This document shows positions 43,019-54,279 of a stretch of 64,000 bases of DNA, piece by piece. Source of the stretch: Calamus simplicifolius. Its lineage: Eukaryota > Streptophyta > Magnoliopsida > Arecales > Arecaceae. The stretch spans positions 46,239-110,238 of the forward strand of contig UESW01001503.1 of the NCBI GenBank assembly GCA_900491605.1, given 5' to 3'. The notes beneath the pieces were generated by a model that worked only from the letters and a program-made list of their open reading frames with translations, was not told where the DNA came from and searched no databases. Position 1 is the first letter of the stretch; each line of letters begins with the position of its first letter. The position numbers and the translations under genes are program-made.

Positions 43019-44300
43019 TTACTGATGATATGCGCGGAGATTATCCGAGTTCCACATCTGAGGAATAGATTTTCTATCCAAATCTTGGAGTTTGTAGGTG
43101 TCGGATCTGATTACTTCCGTCACTTGGTAGGGACCTTCCCAATTCGGGAACAATTTTTCTTGCACCAGTGGTTTCAAGATAGATGCCTTTCGAAGCACCA
43201 GATCACCGGAGAGGAAAAACTTTCCTCGGACTCTGATGGAGTGATAACGAGCTACTCTTTGCTGGTAGGCGGCCATCCGGATTCGGGCCTTCTCCCTGAC
43301 TTCTTCTATTAAGTCAAGATTAGTTCGGAGCTGCTCGTCATTGGATTCTTCTGAATAGCCTTCCACACGAGGGGAGGGGAGTCCGACTTCCACAGGGATG
43401 ACAGCCTTGTACCGAAAGCCATCTTGAATGGAGTTTGCCCTGTGGGTACTCTTTCAGTAGTTCGGTATGCCCACAACACATGGTGGAGTTCCTTGGCCAT
43501 CTGCCTTGCGCCCGGTTGAGCCGAGCTTTAATTCCCTGCAGGAGAGTTCGGTTGGTTACCTCGGCTTCTCCATTAGCTTGAGGATGTCCGACCGATGTCA
43601 GGCTATGGAGAATGCTATGGTCCTCGCAGAACTCTCGAAACTTAGGGTTGTCAACTATTTCCCGTTGTCAGTGATATAGTATGGGGAAGACCGAAGTGGC
43701 AGATGATGGACCTCCACACGAAGTCTTTAGCACGGACTTCGATTATCTGGGCGACTGCTTCGGCTTCAACCCACTTAGTGAAATAATCAATTGCAACAAA
43801 TAAAAACTTCCTTTGCCCCGTTGCGAGGGGAAAGGGCCAAGAATATCCATTCCCCACTTGGCGAAGGGCCAGGGGATGATATGAAGTCAGGTGCGCCGAG
43901 GGGAGCCTCTGGACATTTGAATGACTCTGGCATGAATCACAAGTTCGAACGAGGCCATCAGCATCTTTTTGCATCGTCGGCCAATAATACCCTTGGCGCA
44001 GCACTTTGTGGCATAGGGCTGACCACCGAGGTGATTGCGCAGATACCTTCGTGGACCTCCGAAGAGCATAATCGGCCTCTGTTGGTCGGAGGTATTTGAG
44101 CAGCAGCATTGAGAAGGACCGCTTGTATAGCCGATCATCAATCAGGACATAATGAGATGATTGCATTTTCAGCTTCCTTGCTTCCTTTCTATCAGTGGGC
44201 AGCAACCCTTCTTTGAGGTACTTATGCAGGGGGTCCATCCAGGATGGTTCGGTGTCAACCTGCATCATCTGGTCAGCATTGGCATGCTGGGCCTCTCCAG
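43019..44300 (-). pseudogene. Integrase of the second Tat element, broken
   Basis: From about 44268: DPLHKYLKEGLLPTDRKEA, HKVLRQGYYWPTMQKDADGL (zinc-binding region), FVAIDYFTKWVEAEAV (first catalytic Asp) and CHFGLPHTISL. It continues in other frames with ELHHVLWAYRTTERVPTG (43500-43309) and to the C-terminus at 43019. Frames change at least three times. Confidence 0.85.
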
Positions 44301-46640
44301 GACCTCCAAGTGGAATTTTCGCTCGAGGTCCATTGACTCCATAGTTGCCAGGAGGGACAGAAGGTTGGCGCGCGTGTTTTTAGTCCTTGGGATCTGGACA
44401 ATTTTAAATTCATCAAAATAGGAGGATAGATCGCGCACCTTTTGAGATACCGAATCATACTCAGCTCTCAGCCTCGAATTCTTCTGCACCTGGCCGGCCA
44501 CCAACTGAGAGTCGGTGTAGGCGATCAGCTTATTGACCTTAAGCTCGTGGGCGATTCGGAGTCCAACAAGTAGGGCTTCATACTCTACTTCATTGTTTGA
44601 AGCCAGGAAAGAGAAGCCGATGCCGTATTCGAAAGTTGCGCCCTCGGACTGGTGAGGACCAGATCGGCGCCAAACCACCCACTGGAGGATCCATCGGCGT
44701 GAAGCAACCATGGGGCGCTGGGCTTTGGTTGTCCAGGGGTATCCGAAGCAGAGCCATCTTCGGGTATGGTGCATTCGAGGAGGAAGTCTGCTAGAACCTG
44801 GGCTTTAATGGCTGGACGAGGCTGATACTGAATGTCGTGCTCGCTCAGCTCGATAGCCCATTTGGTCATTCTCCCTGACGCCTTCGGACGATGGATAATT
44901 GCCTTGAGGGGTTGGTCAGGACGATGACAGTGTGCTTGGAAGTATGGCCGCAGCTTTCAGACCGATGTCACCAGGGCTAGGACCATCTTCTCACTCGAGT
45001 GTACCTCGTTTCAGCGTCTTTGAGTAGTTTGCTGACGTAATAAACAGGTTTTGGACTCTGTTCTCCTCTCTGGTTAGCACCGAGCCGACGGCGTTTTCGA
45101 AAATTGCCAAGTATAGATTCAATACTTCCCCTGGCTTCGGGCTGCTGAGGAGGTGGTGAGCCGAGGTATTTCTTGAGACTTCAAAAGACTTCTGGCAATC
45201 TGGGGTCCATTGGAAACTTTTGGCCAACCAAAGCGCTTTGAAGAAAGGAAGGCATTTCTCGGCTGACCGAGCAATGAAGCGGCTGAGGGCTGCTATTCTT
45301 CTAGTGAGGCGTTGCACGTCCTTGACCGACCCGGCGGGGCCATTTGTTGCAGGGCTTGGATCTTCTGAGGATTTGCCTCGATGCCTTGCTGAGAGACCAT
45401 GAAGCCAGGGAATTTTCCGGAGTTAACTCTGAAAGCACATTTGGTGGGGTTGAGCCTCATTTGATACTTTCAAAGCGTGGCGAAGGTCTCCGCGAGTCCT
45501 CGACGTGCTGGGATGCCTCCTTGCTTTTTACCAGCATATCATCAATACACCTCTATGTTTCGACCGATTTGCTTCCTTGAAGACTTTGTTAACCAGCCTT
45601 TGGTAGGTGGCACCTGCATTTTTCAAATCAAAGGACATAACTCGATAGCAATAGATACCTCGGTCGGTGATGAAGGCGGTTTTCTCCTCGTCTTTGGGCG
45701 CCATTCGGATCTGGTTGTAGCCTGAATAGGCATCCATGAAAGTCAGCATCTGATGGCCCGAAGTTGAATCAACGAGCTGGTCGATCCGCGGAAGAGGGAA
45801 GCTATCCTTTGGGCAGGCCTTGTTGAGGTCAGTGAAGTCGATATAGATTCTCCATTTGCCATTGACTTTTTCACCATGACCACATTTGCCAGCCAGTCGG
45901 GGTAATTAACCTCCGAATAAATTTGGCTTTGATGAGTTTATCTACTTCTTCGATGGCTTTTTGGCGCTCGGGGCGAAGCTCCTTTTCTTCTGCTTAATTG
46001 GCCTGAATGTCTCGTCCACGCTGAGGCGGTGGACCAGGACGTCTGGCTGATTCCGGCATATCCGATGCAGACCAGGCGAAGACGTCAACATTCCTCCGAA
46101 GGAATTCAATTAATTCTTGCCGAAGCTTTCCTTCCAGCTGTGACCCGATCTTTATGGTTCGATCGGACCGAGCCTCATCAATGGTACCTCCTCCAGTTCT
46201 TCGGCTGGCTCTCCTCGTTGCTTGGCGAGATCTTCCCGAGCGTCCAACCCATCCACCTCGGGCTTCCTGGACTGGAGGTCGGCGATGAAGCAATGCCGAG
46301 CTATGATCTGACTTCCTCGAACAACCCCCACTCCCCATTCGGTGGGGAACTTCATGGCGAGATGGGGAAATGAAATGATAGCCTTGAGAGATATTTGCCC
46401 CGGCCTACCGAGGATGGCATTGTAAGGAGACCGAAGCTTGGTCACGAGGAAATCCATGAGCATGGTAGCCACGCAGGCCAGGTGCCGGCTCGGATTGACA
46501 GAGTGATGACTCCTTCAGGAATTATGGAGTCGCCTGTGAAGCCCACTAGGGTGGACTCCACGGGTCGGAGGCTTTCTACCCGAATTTTAATCTCACAAAG
46601 GCATCAAAGTACAGAACATTAACAGAGCTTCCACTATCAA
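44301..46640 (-). pseudogene. RT and RNase H of the second Tat element, broken
   Basis: LTFMDAYSGYNQIRMAPKDE, KTAFITDRGIYCYRVMSFDL and NAGATYQRLVNKVFKEA (45749-45580) mark RT. The frame fails at the YxDD site near 45540. 45317-44991 is the RT connection part. RNase H at 44869-44400 includes PWLLHADGSSSG and FSFLASNNEVEYEALLVGLR. Confidence 0.85.
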
Positions 46641-49073
46641 TCAAGATACGGTGTACATCATAATTGTTCATATTCAAAGATACAACCAAAGCATCATCAT
46701 GGGGGTACTGTACCTTCCGAAGGTCTTCATCAGAGAAAGCGAGCTCATCAACTCGAGCTTTCTTTGGCGGGCTTTCCTCCTCGCTTGGCCAAGAAGGGGA
46801 GCCGGCGCCGTTATCACATTAACATTACCGATAACCGGGGATTCGACGGAGGAAGCTGGAGAGGCTCGGGTTGGCGATTCTCCTCATTGTTCGGCTCAGG
46901 GGGCCCTCTGAACCGTCCAGTCTACCCCATCGGATCAATTGCTCGATCTCGTTCTTGAGCTGCCACAGTCCTCGGTATCATGCCCGTAGTTCCGATGAAA
47001 GCGGCAGTACTTGGCGGGTCCCTCCGAGTCGCATTGCCTCGAGAGGAGGAGGCGAGGAATTTGCTGTTCGATCTCCATCAGGATCTGCGCTCTTGGCGCT
47101 GTGAGGAGGGTGTAACGGTCGAACCTTCGAGCCGGACTTCGAGTTCGGTCTCGAGGCGGCGCGGAGGAGCTTATGGTGGCGAGGCGAGCTAGCGCGGTGG
47201 GCCCGTTGCTTGTCCGAGCCCTTTGCCTCCTTCAGCTGCTCAACTCGAGCTGACCTCCTTGATTCTTCAAACCTGGCGTATTTATCCGCCAGGGACATCA
47301 TGTTCGAAAGGCTCTTCGGGTAGTTAACCTCTAGAGCCAGGTAGAAGTCTCCTTCTTCGACACTCCTCCGGCCAGGCGGACATGGCCACCTCGTGGTTGA
47401 GATGGTCGACTTCTAAGAAGGCCGTGTTGAAGCGGCCGAGGTAATTCTTTAGTGATTCCCCTCTCTGCTTGACCTCAAGAGGGAATCGGATCTCCGTCAC
47501 TGGCGATGGCTACTGACGAACTGGCTGATGAGCAGACAGCTCAGTTGTCAAAGGAATCAATGGAACTGGCTTCAGGCTGTTGAACCAGGTTCGGACAGAT
47601 CCCCTTAGANAATAGCCGTTGGGATTAAAATAGATAAAGATAAAGTTAGAGTCGTTCTGACAGTTCTGGAGCCATGTCTGACATTCTGGAGTCGGCTCTG
47701 GCTTTTCTGGAGTCGGCTCTAACTCGAAATAATTTAATCCGCTCGATCTGGAGTCGTCTCTGACTTTTCTGGAGTCGACACAAAATTCTTCTGGAGTCGA
47801 CTCTAACAGACTGGGAGTCGACTCTAAGTCGTGGCCTGAAAATCCAACGTTCTGTTGTTTCTGATAGAGTTGGCTCTCACAGTCCCGGAGTCGACTCTAA
47901 GTCTGTGTCGTTTTCCGTAGTCGGCTCTGTGATTCCATGTGTCGACTCTAATGTCTGCAGTCTTACCTTGACATTAGATTCAAACCAGAACTTGATTCCT
48001 TCTGATTTTGATCATCAAATAGACTTATAATCTGAAAAACTTAATCAAAATCATTAGTAACATCAATGTATACTCAAATAGTTTTGTTAATCATCAAATC
48101 CTCAATTGGGTCAACATGGTTGAGATGGTCGACTTCTAAGAGGGTCATATTGAAGCAACCGAGGTAATTCTTCAGCGATTCCCCTCTCTCGCTTGACCTC
48201 GGAGAGGGAATCGGATCTCCATCGCTAGCGACGGCTGCTGACGAACTGGCTGATGAGCAAACAACTCAGTTCGTCAAAAGAATCAATGGAACCTGGCTTC
48301 AGGCTGTTGAACCAGGTTCGGGCAGATCCCCTTAGAGTGGAGGGGAAGGCTCGACACAGGATCGCATCCGACGCTCTGTGGAACATCATGATGGATGTGA
48401 AGCTGCTCAGGTGGTCATCGAGGTTGGTGGATCCATAGTACGGCTCGATGGTAGGGAGCTTGACATGAGGGGGAATCACTTCCCTCATGATCCTCTTAGA
48501 GAAGGGGATGCCCTGCTCCGCTTTCGGTTGGGACGAAAGGGCTTGTCTGATGGCGTCTAACTCCTGACGCCATTCCCAATGCATCTCCTGCATCTGTTGC
48601 CTGATCCCTTCATCCAGAGTGGTAGGAGGGATCGGGTGATGGGAAGATGGTAGGGGTGTCGAGTTCTGGGAAGACATTGGAGAGGGAGAATGAACCTGCC
48701 TAGATCTGAGCAGGCTCTTCCCTCCAGCTTGCTGCAGCGCTGGCTTCGCTTTTGCGGGCTAGTGATGATAATCCACTGCTTCCGATGGATTAGAGGAAGA
48801 GATCGCTGGCAGAGCAGGGGTAGCGGCCTCTTCATGAAGCTGAGGAGCAGGGATGGCGGGGCCAGGGGTCGCTTGGAGCCCCTGGACCAGCTAGGTCAAT
48901 GCCTGGACCTGCTGAACCAGAGCGGCGAATTGGTCCAGCATTACCGTCGTTGTCGGCGGCGAAGGAGTTTCAGCTGGCGGTGGCGGTGGAGGTACCGCAC
49001 CACTGATCGGATCAAGCCTTTGAGAGGCGGTCTGATCATGAGCCTCGGACTTGGCTCTTCTTCGATTGGCCAT
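46560..49073 (-). pseudogene. Gag and protease of the second Tat element, broken and interrupted
   Basis: Starts MANRRRAKSEAHDQTASQRL at 49073 and stops at 48891. The gag core is open at 48677-48225 (VIPPHVKLPTIEPYYGSTNL, then STLRGSARTWFNSLKPGSID, SFDELSCLLISQF). The Arg/Ser-rich C-terminal part is at 47301-46978, and protease sequence lies near 46600-46700 before RT. The interval 47396-47609 repeats most of 48113-48336, with 47610-48112 of unrelated sequence in between. Confidence 0.82.
47610..48112. other. One-base gap and foreign block with GAGTCGACTC repeats inside gag
   Basis: A single N at 47610 is followed by about 500 bp unrelated to the Tat element. The block contains many copies of CTGGAGTCGACTCTAAC and CTGGAGTCGGCTCTAAC, resembling part of a copia-type LTR, and it ends in AATTGGGTCAACATGG. 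The gag sequence then resumes with a second copy of about 220 bp already seen before the N. Confidence 0.75.
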
Positions 49074-49157
49074 TAGAGGATGCTTCCTCTAGTTCTTTGA
49101 GTGTTGTCTCCTGGATCACAAGTTTATGGGACTTGAGGCCTCCTTCTAGCGCCAATC

Positions 49158-50165
49158 TGTTGCCGCAGAAATCAGTTTTCTGACTCGAGTGCGCTTCCGG
49201 CTCCTGATCCGGATGCGATCTCATCGCCTCGGGGCGGAACCTGCAAGATAGTCCGCGCGCAGAGGGTGCTGTGGGGGTTGCCCTCTGCGGAGGACCATCC
49301 GACGCTCAAGTCAGTGAGATTCACAGCAAGCAGATGTGAGGAGAAGACTCTCACAGAAGAGCTCCCCTAGATGGGTGTTCTCTCAAGAGCCCCCGAGCTC
49401 AGATGGAGCTGCTCTCGGTATAACAATGAGTGAAAATGAGTAAGTGTTCAAGCATCCGTACCTGAGAGGTTGGAGGGCAGCGGTATTTATAGGGATCACC
49501 TGATTCTTTGGGCGTATCGCGAGGGGAGGTCTGAAAGCCGTTAGGATTCAGAACGGACTCGAATCAAGTTTGTTATGAGGTCAGTAGGATACGTATCTTG
49601 TCAGTTATAGGATCGACGACTGGGAGAGTTGGTTGATGCCTTGAGATTCAACGATTACATAGGTTCTAGGCCACTCCTGTGGGTCTTAGGCCACTCCTGG
49701 GTATGATTCCCTGCTTTGAATCTCATTTAGTTATAGTGGATTCGCACTCTCCTGCGCCGGACTCTGTTGAGGCATTCCAGCGTCTCGGCCGGGCCGAGGT
49801 GAGGGGCAATTCAGTTTTCTGAGGTATAGAATAGCTTGGTTTGTAGAGGTGTAGGGATGGCTCGGGTTGCCGAGGTATAAGGATGGCTCAGGTAACCGAG
49901 GTATGAGAATGGCTTGGGCTACCGAGGTATGGATGGCTCGTGTTGCCGAGGTATGAGAATGGCTCGGGCTACCGAGGTATGGATGGCTCGGATTGCCGAG
50001 GTATAAGAATGGTTGGGATTATCGGGACGACATAACGCCGCTGAGGGCGATTGGATTTTGCTGCTTAGTGGGTTTGACAGCTGGCCGATAAGACGTTAGA
50101 ATTGGACTAGGCCCAATTACCGATGTGTGCGATCATTAATGTAATGACGATTTTACCTTTCATCA
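49158..50165 (-). repeat. 5' LTR of the second Tat element (1008 bp)
   Basis: Homologous to the solo LTR 41587-42568, with the minus-strand TATA CCTATAAATA at 49484-49493 and a hairpin array at about 49855-50010 (ATGGCTCGGGTTGCCGAGGT type). Ends are TGTTGCCG and TTTCATCA on the plus strand. Confidence 0.9.
49855..50010. repeat. Hairpin array in LTR of second Tat element
   Basis: Six to seven units of GGCTCGGGCTACCGAGGTAT and relatives; the stem is CTCGG with CCGAG. Neighbouring units are weaker. Confidence 0.85.
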
Positions 50166-50747
50166 TTAAATTTAGCTCTTTCATAAATTATTGGTTTTTA
50201 ATATCATATTATAGAATCTTAATGTGCACACTTGACTTTATTATAAATATATTAGTGGTTGATGCAATTTTATAAAGAGCCATGGTTGAAGTTAGAATTA
50301 ATTTAAGTAAAAAAAAAAGTTTTGTACACGCCATTGATTAAATGGTAAGCTTGATGGTGAATATCCAATAAGCTGCATTTAAATTTTATCTTAAATAAAG
50401 TCCAAATTAATTGTTTAAGAATTACAATATTTTAAAATAATTAATGATAAATCCTCTACTACGGATTTTCGGAATTTCCTCGTCTCAAGTCACGTGTCTC
50501 GCAACTGGCGAGACCACAGGCTTGGAAGGAATATACACCGCTACACCAGGCGGTGACTCGATTCATTCCAAGGGTTTTAGCCCCGAGCGTCGTTTTTAAT
50601 CCACTCGAGTCGAGCTCGCGGTCTCGGATTCCCATTTCACCCTGTCCCTAATCAAGGGTTTCTTCGGGGCGAAGGGACGATCCAGTCGTTGTGCTTCTTC
50701 TCACTTCGGATCGTTTCATTTCGATTCGATTCTTTGTCGGCGGCGAG
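50166..50747 (+). promoter_or_regulatory. Upstream region of the VIP3/SKI8 gene
   Basis: 50166-50460 is AT-rich and 50461-50747 is GC-richer with a probable 5' UTR. The LTR of the second Tat element ends only 582 bp before the start codon, so the gene's promoter space is short. No clear TATA box recognised. Confidence 0.45.
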
Positions 50748-53700
50748 ATGAAGCTCGCGGGGCTGAAAACGGCGGAGAACGCTCATGACCAGTCTATTTG
50801 GGCGGCGGCGTGGGTTCCGGCGACGGAGGAACGGCCAGCGCTCCTCCTGACCGGGTCCCTCGACGAGACGGTCCGGCTCTGGCGCCCGGACGAGCTCGCC
50901 GCGGTTGGGCCGCCCTCCCTGGGCCACTCCCTCGGGGTGATCTCTGTTGCCGCCCACCCTTCCGGCACTGTGGCCGCCTCCGCCTCCCTGGACAGCTTTA
51001 TCCGGGTGTTCGATGTTGACTCCAACGCCTCCATTGCCACCCTCGAGGCCCCTCCCTCCGAGGTCTGGAACATGCAGTTCGACCCCAAGGTGAGGCCGTT
51101 CTGACGTTGTGTAGGAATAGGGCTTCAATCTTTTATTTAAAGATAATGAATATTCCCATTGTTAGAGATAATTATTTATAATAGTAAACTTATCATTTGT
51201 AGATACGTTTTCTACATATCTACAAAGAGAGGGACTTGTCTGTTCATGGGCATTTCTTGTTTATAAAATTAATATATATCCTAGAAGAATGTCTCTTGAT
51301 TGTACTGAATAGCTTGGCTCTCTTTTATCGGGATGGTTGTTATATTTGCATTAGCTTACTTAAAATCTAATATTTATTTTATGGACCAATTTTTGAAAGT
51401 ACCTCAAATGAGATTCAAAATTGAGTCATCAGGCCCATGTGCCAGTTAGAGGATGTGGGTGTAAGGGAGTAGGTGGAATAATGAGCATGGCACTTTAAGG
51501 TCTATGAAGACTTGGAAATTTGCCACTAGAAGGCTTTTAATGAAATTTAAAACTATTTAATACAACCATCCACATGGCCTTAAAGGAAGATAGCTGATTT
51601 TCATGTAAAAGAACACTCTCAACTTTACGTATATATATTAGATTTGATATTGCTTTTTTTTTTTTAATGTAAACTTTTTTTTCGGTTGCATTAATGTAAA
51701 ATGATAATAATATCAGACACTTAAAATGAGTATATTTTTTTTAATGTTGTTAGCCGAAAATCTAATGGAGAGGGGCATTCATGCAAAGATAGGATGAATT
51801 GAGGAGTATATGTGCAAGACATGATTTTTTGAGGATAAATATACAATAAGCTATATTTGCAAGGTCATGCATGCAGAAAACTCTTTCTTTGGCAAGTGGA
51901 GGGGGAGATGGGATGAGTAGAGGAAGAGGAGGCATAAAGGTTATAAACTATTGGTAGAGAAAGTAGGAAAAGGAATTGAAGGACATGGAGAAAGGAACTA
52001 AGGAGACAAGGGAAAAAAGGGAAAATTTTACTTAAATTGCTACTACCAACCATTGGAATTTCGCCACTTGCTGTTCTCCATCCATTTCGAATAGCCAACT
52101 AGTGGGCAATTTCCTTCAAGATTGTGTCTCAAGACCTCTCTAACTCCCTCAAAGAGTAGGGTTTGAGGGAGCAGGGAGAGTAACAGATAGATGCTTTTAA
52201 GGCTTTTTTCATTCTTGTGCTTGCCTCATTTCATTTGATTTTTCTGCTAATCTGCATGCAACTGCTTGACACATGGATTGCCCAGGTTGGGCCCATGCAG
52301 ATGCCTGGTGGACCATGGTGACCCAACTACTCGTGGGCACCCAGGCACTGGCGTTGGCCCAATTTACTGCATTCTTCAGGCCAATCAGCATATGCTACAC
52401 ATATGCCATCGCCTAGATGGCATTTGGAAAAACTGCTCCTTGCTTTTATAGACATCTTTTCGTGGGAAAAAGGTATGGAATTTGAAACTTATAGGAGTGA
52501 GGTGTTTGACTGCAGAGATTATTCAAAGGTTTATAAGAGTAGGTTTGAAGTTTAATTCATCAATTTTATGCTTAGAGTTATACTCAGAGGCAATACATAA
52601 TGTCAAATTTTGGGTTTTGTATAATTTAGAGTTTCCAAAGTATGATACTTGTACAGCTATTTCCAAAGACAAGTACCCTCATTTTGCAAGACCATGCATA
52701 ATACAAAGGTATTTTATGATCTATGCTACATGAAAAAGGGCACAGGAGACATATCCTTACAGTACTAGTGTTGGGCTGCAATTAAATTCAGGCAATGTTC
52801 TACATATGAAATTGTGGAGTTTTCAATTATATTGGTCCCAAATGTGGGTGGTGTGGGTTCCAAAGCACCACTTATATTGCCTCTTACATACTATTACATT
52901 TTGTGAGAAACATCTGGTCCTGTAACTTTGGTTGTTGATACCTATGTTAATTCAATATCTGTTATCATTTCTGTCATTTGTTCTTATTTTGGAGTTAATA
53001 GATTTCAAAATGCTGTATTCTTGTCCAGACCATTCACCCATGGTGGTACATAAGAAACATAGAAGATGTGCATGCTACTACTGTAACAAACATGAGAGCA
53101 GTGACTGCTTTAAAATTCTGTGAATATGTAGATTTTATTTGGTTTCTTTTGAATAGTTCTTCTATCTGCTGAAACTTGTTTGCTACAAATGCTATCTTCA
53201 CCCATCTGAACAACATTCCCTGCCCAATGCATTCCGGTATTAAGCATCAGTTTTAGAACAAATTATCCTGAAACCAGTATTATCAAGAGCCAAATAATTG
53301 TATAGAATTATATCCAACTGGTCAATAATGATCATTTTCTGTATAACAATAATAACAATAAAACTTTGGTCCCAAATTAGTTGGTGTTGGCTAATGATCA
53401 TGTTCTGTTGTAAAAAAAATAAAATGCTGATCATCCTGCTTTGTTTTCCACTTGAGTATAGGATTTGGATAGCTGGCAGTTTGTCATCTTTGAATACAAT
53501 TATTATTAAATATTATGTTTAGATATCTTTTCATTGGCAACCTCCATGAGACAACATTTTGGTTATATGATTCCTACCATTCCCCACCAAATAAAAATAG
53601 TAGCAATGATAATAATTACTCTTCACAATTTCATCAAATTAATCTTGTCCTGCAGGGTACTGTTTTGGCAGTTGCTGGTGGTGGCAGTGCTTCGGTCAAG

Positions 53701-54279
53701 TTGTGGGATACTGCAACATGGCAGCTCATTGCCAGCCTTGCTGTTCCACGCCCAGAAGGGGCCCGACCTGATAGGACTGGAAGTGGCAAATTTGTGCTCT
53801 CTGTTGCATGGAGTCCTGATGGCAAACGACTAGCTTGTGGATCTATGGATGGCACAATTGCTGTCTTTGATGTGGCCCGTGCCAAGTTCCTCCACCACCT
53901 CGAGGGCCACTCTGGGCCAGTTAGGTCCCTTGTGTTCTCACCAGTCGATCCCCGTGTGCTCTTCACAGCTTGTGATGACACCCATGTGCGCATGTATGAT
54001 GCAGATGGGAAGAGCATGGTTGGAGCTATGTCAGACCATGTGGGCTGGGTGCTGAGCGTAGATGCCAGCCCGGATGGTGCAGCCATAGCGACTGGGTCCA
54101 GTGATAAGACAGTTCGTCTTTGGGATCTCAGCATGAGAGCTGCTGTGCAGACAATGACCAACCACTCAGCCCAGGTGTGGGGTGTAGCATTCCGGCCACC
54201 TGGGGGTACAGGGGTACGTGCGGTGAGACTTGCAAGCGTATCTGATGACAAGAGCATCTCGTTGTATGATTATTCATAA
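50748..54279 (+). CDS. VIP3: WD40 protein VIP3/SKI8 homologue, 2 exons, 321 aa
   Basis: Exon 1 (50748-51089, 114 codons) and exon 2 (53656-54279) join in phase 0 across a GT-AG intron (GTGAGG to CCTGCAG). The protein starts MKLAGLKTAENAHDQSIWAA and has seven WD-type blades. Visible repeats end in VRLWRP, IRVFDVD, VKLWDT, IAVFDVAR, VRMYDAD, VRLWDL and ISLYDYS; GHS, HVGW and NHSAQVWG mark blade starts. 321 aa equals the length of Arabidopsis VIP3 as I recall it. VIP3 is a Paf1 complex subunit (chromatin, flowering-time genes such as FLC) and also the SKI8 scaffold of the cytoplasmic SKI complex feeding the RNA exosome. No damage seen. Start chosen because it is the first ATG in the open frame and matches the family N-terminus. 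Confidence 0.95.
51090..53655 (+). other. Intron of VIP3 with an RTE/SINE-type tail remnant
   Basis: 2566 bp. Mostly featureless AT-rich sequence. One recognisable remnant lies at 53345-53393. Confidence 0.75.
53345..53393 (-). mobile_element. 3' tail remnant of an RTE LINE or related SINE
   Basis: On the minus strand it reads TAGCCAACACCAACTAATTT then GGGACCAAAGTTTTATTGTT, matching the usual plant RTE/SINE 3' end (TAGCCGAC..., GGGA, AAGGCTTTGTTGTT). Only the tail is left. Confidence 0.5.

Larger units (their letters stand above)
42840..50165 (-). mobile_element. Second Tat element, truncated: 5' LTR, gag-pol, 3' part missing
   Basis: The 5' LTR (49158-50165) and PBS are followed on the minus strand by gag (49073 downward), protease, RT, RNase H and integrase, which ends at 43019 with the same GPYQV/DTYKLQDL block as the first element. 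Beyond it only about 180 bp of 3' region remain, including one GCTCGGCCCGGCCAAGG hairpin unit at about 42880. There is no antisense ORF and no 3' LTR with a PPT. Sequence and organisation match 29362-35919, so the two are related families in the same orientation. An inserted or misassembled block interrupts gag at 47610-48110. Confidence 0.85.

Noticed and set aside
41587..50165. Pairing the LTRs at 41587 and 49158 as one complete element
   Set aside because: The left LTR is flanked on both sides by CAAAT and lacks an adjoining PPT, so it is a solo LTR.
50652..51128. Minus-strand frame of 158 codons
   Set aside because: Shadow of VIP3 exon 1, which has clear WD repeats on the plus strand.
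53515..53655. N-terminal extension of VIP3 exon 2 as a separate gene
   Set aside because: It is intron sequence; a good acceptor at 53655 and match to family start from 53656.
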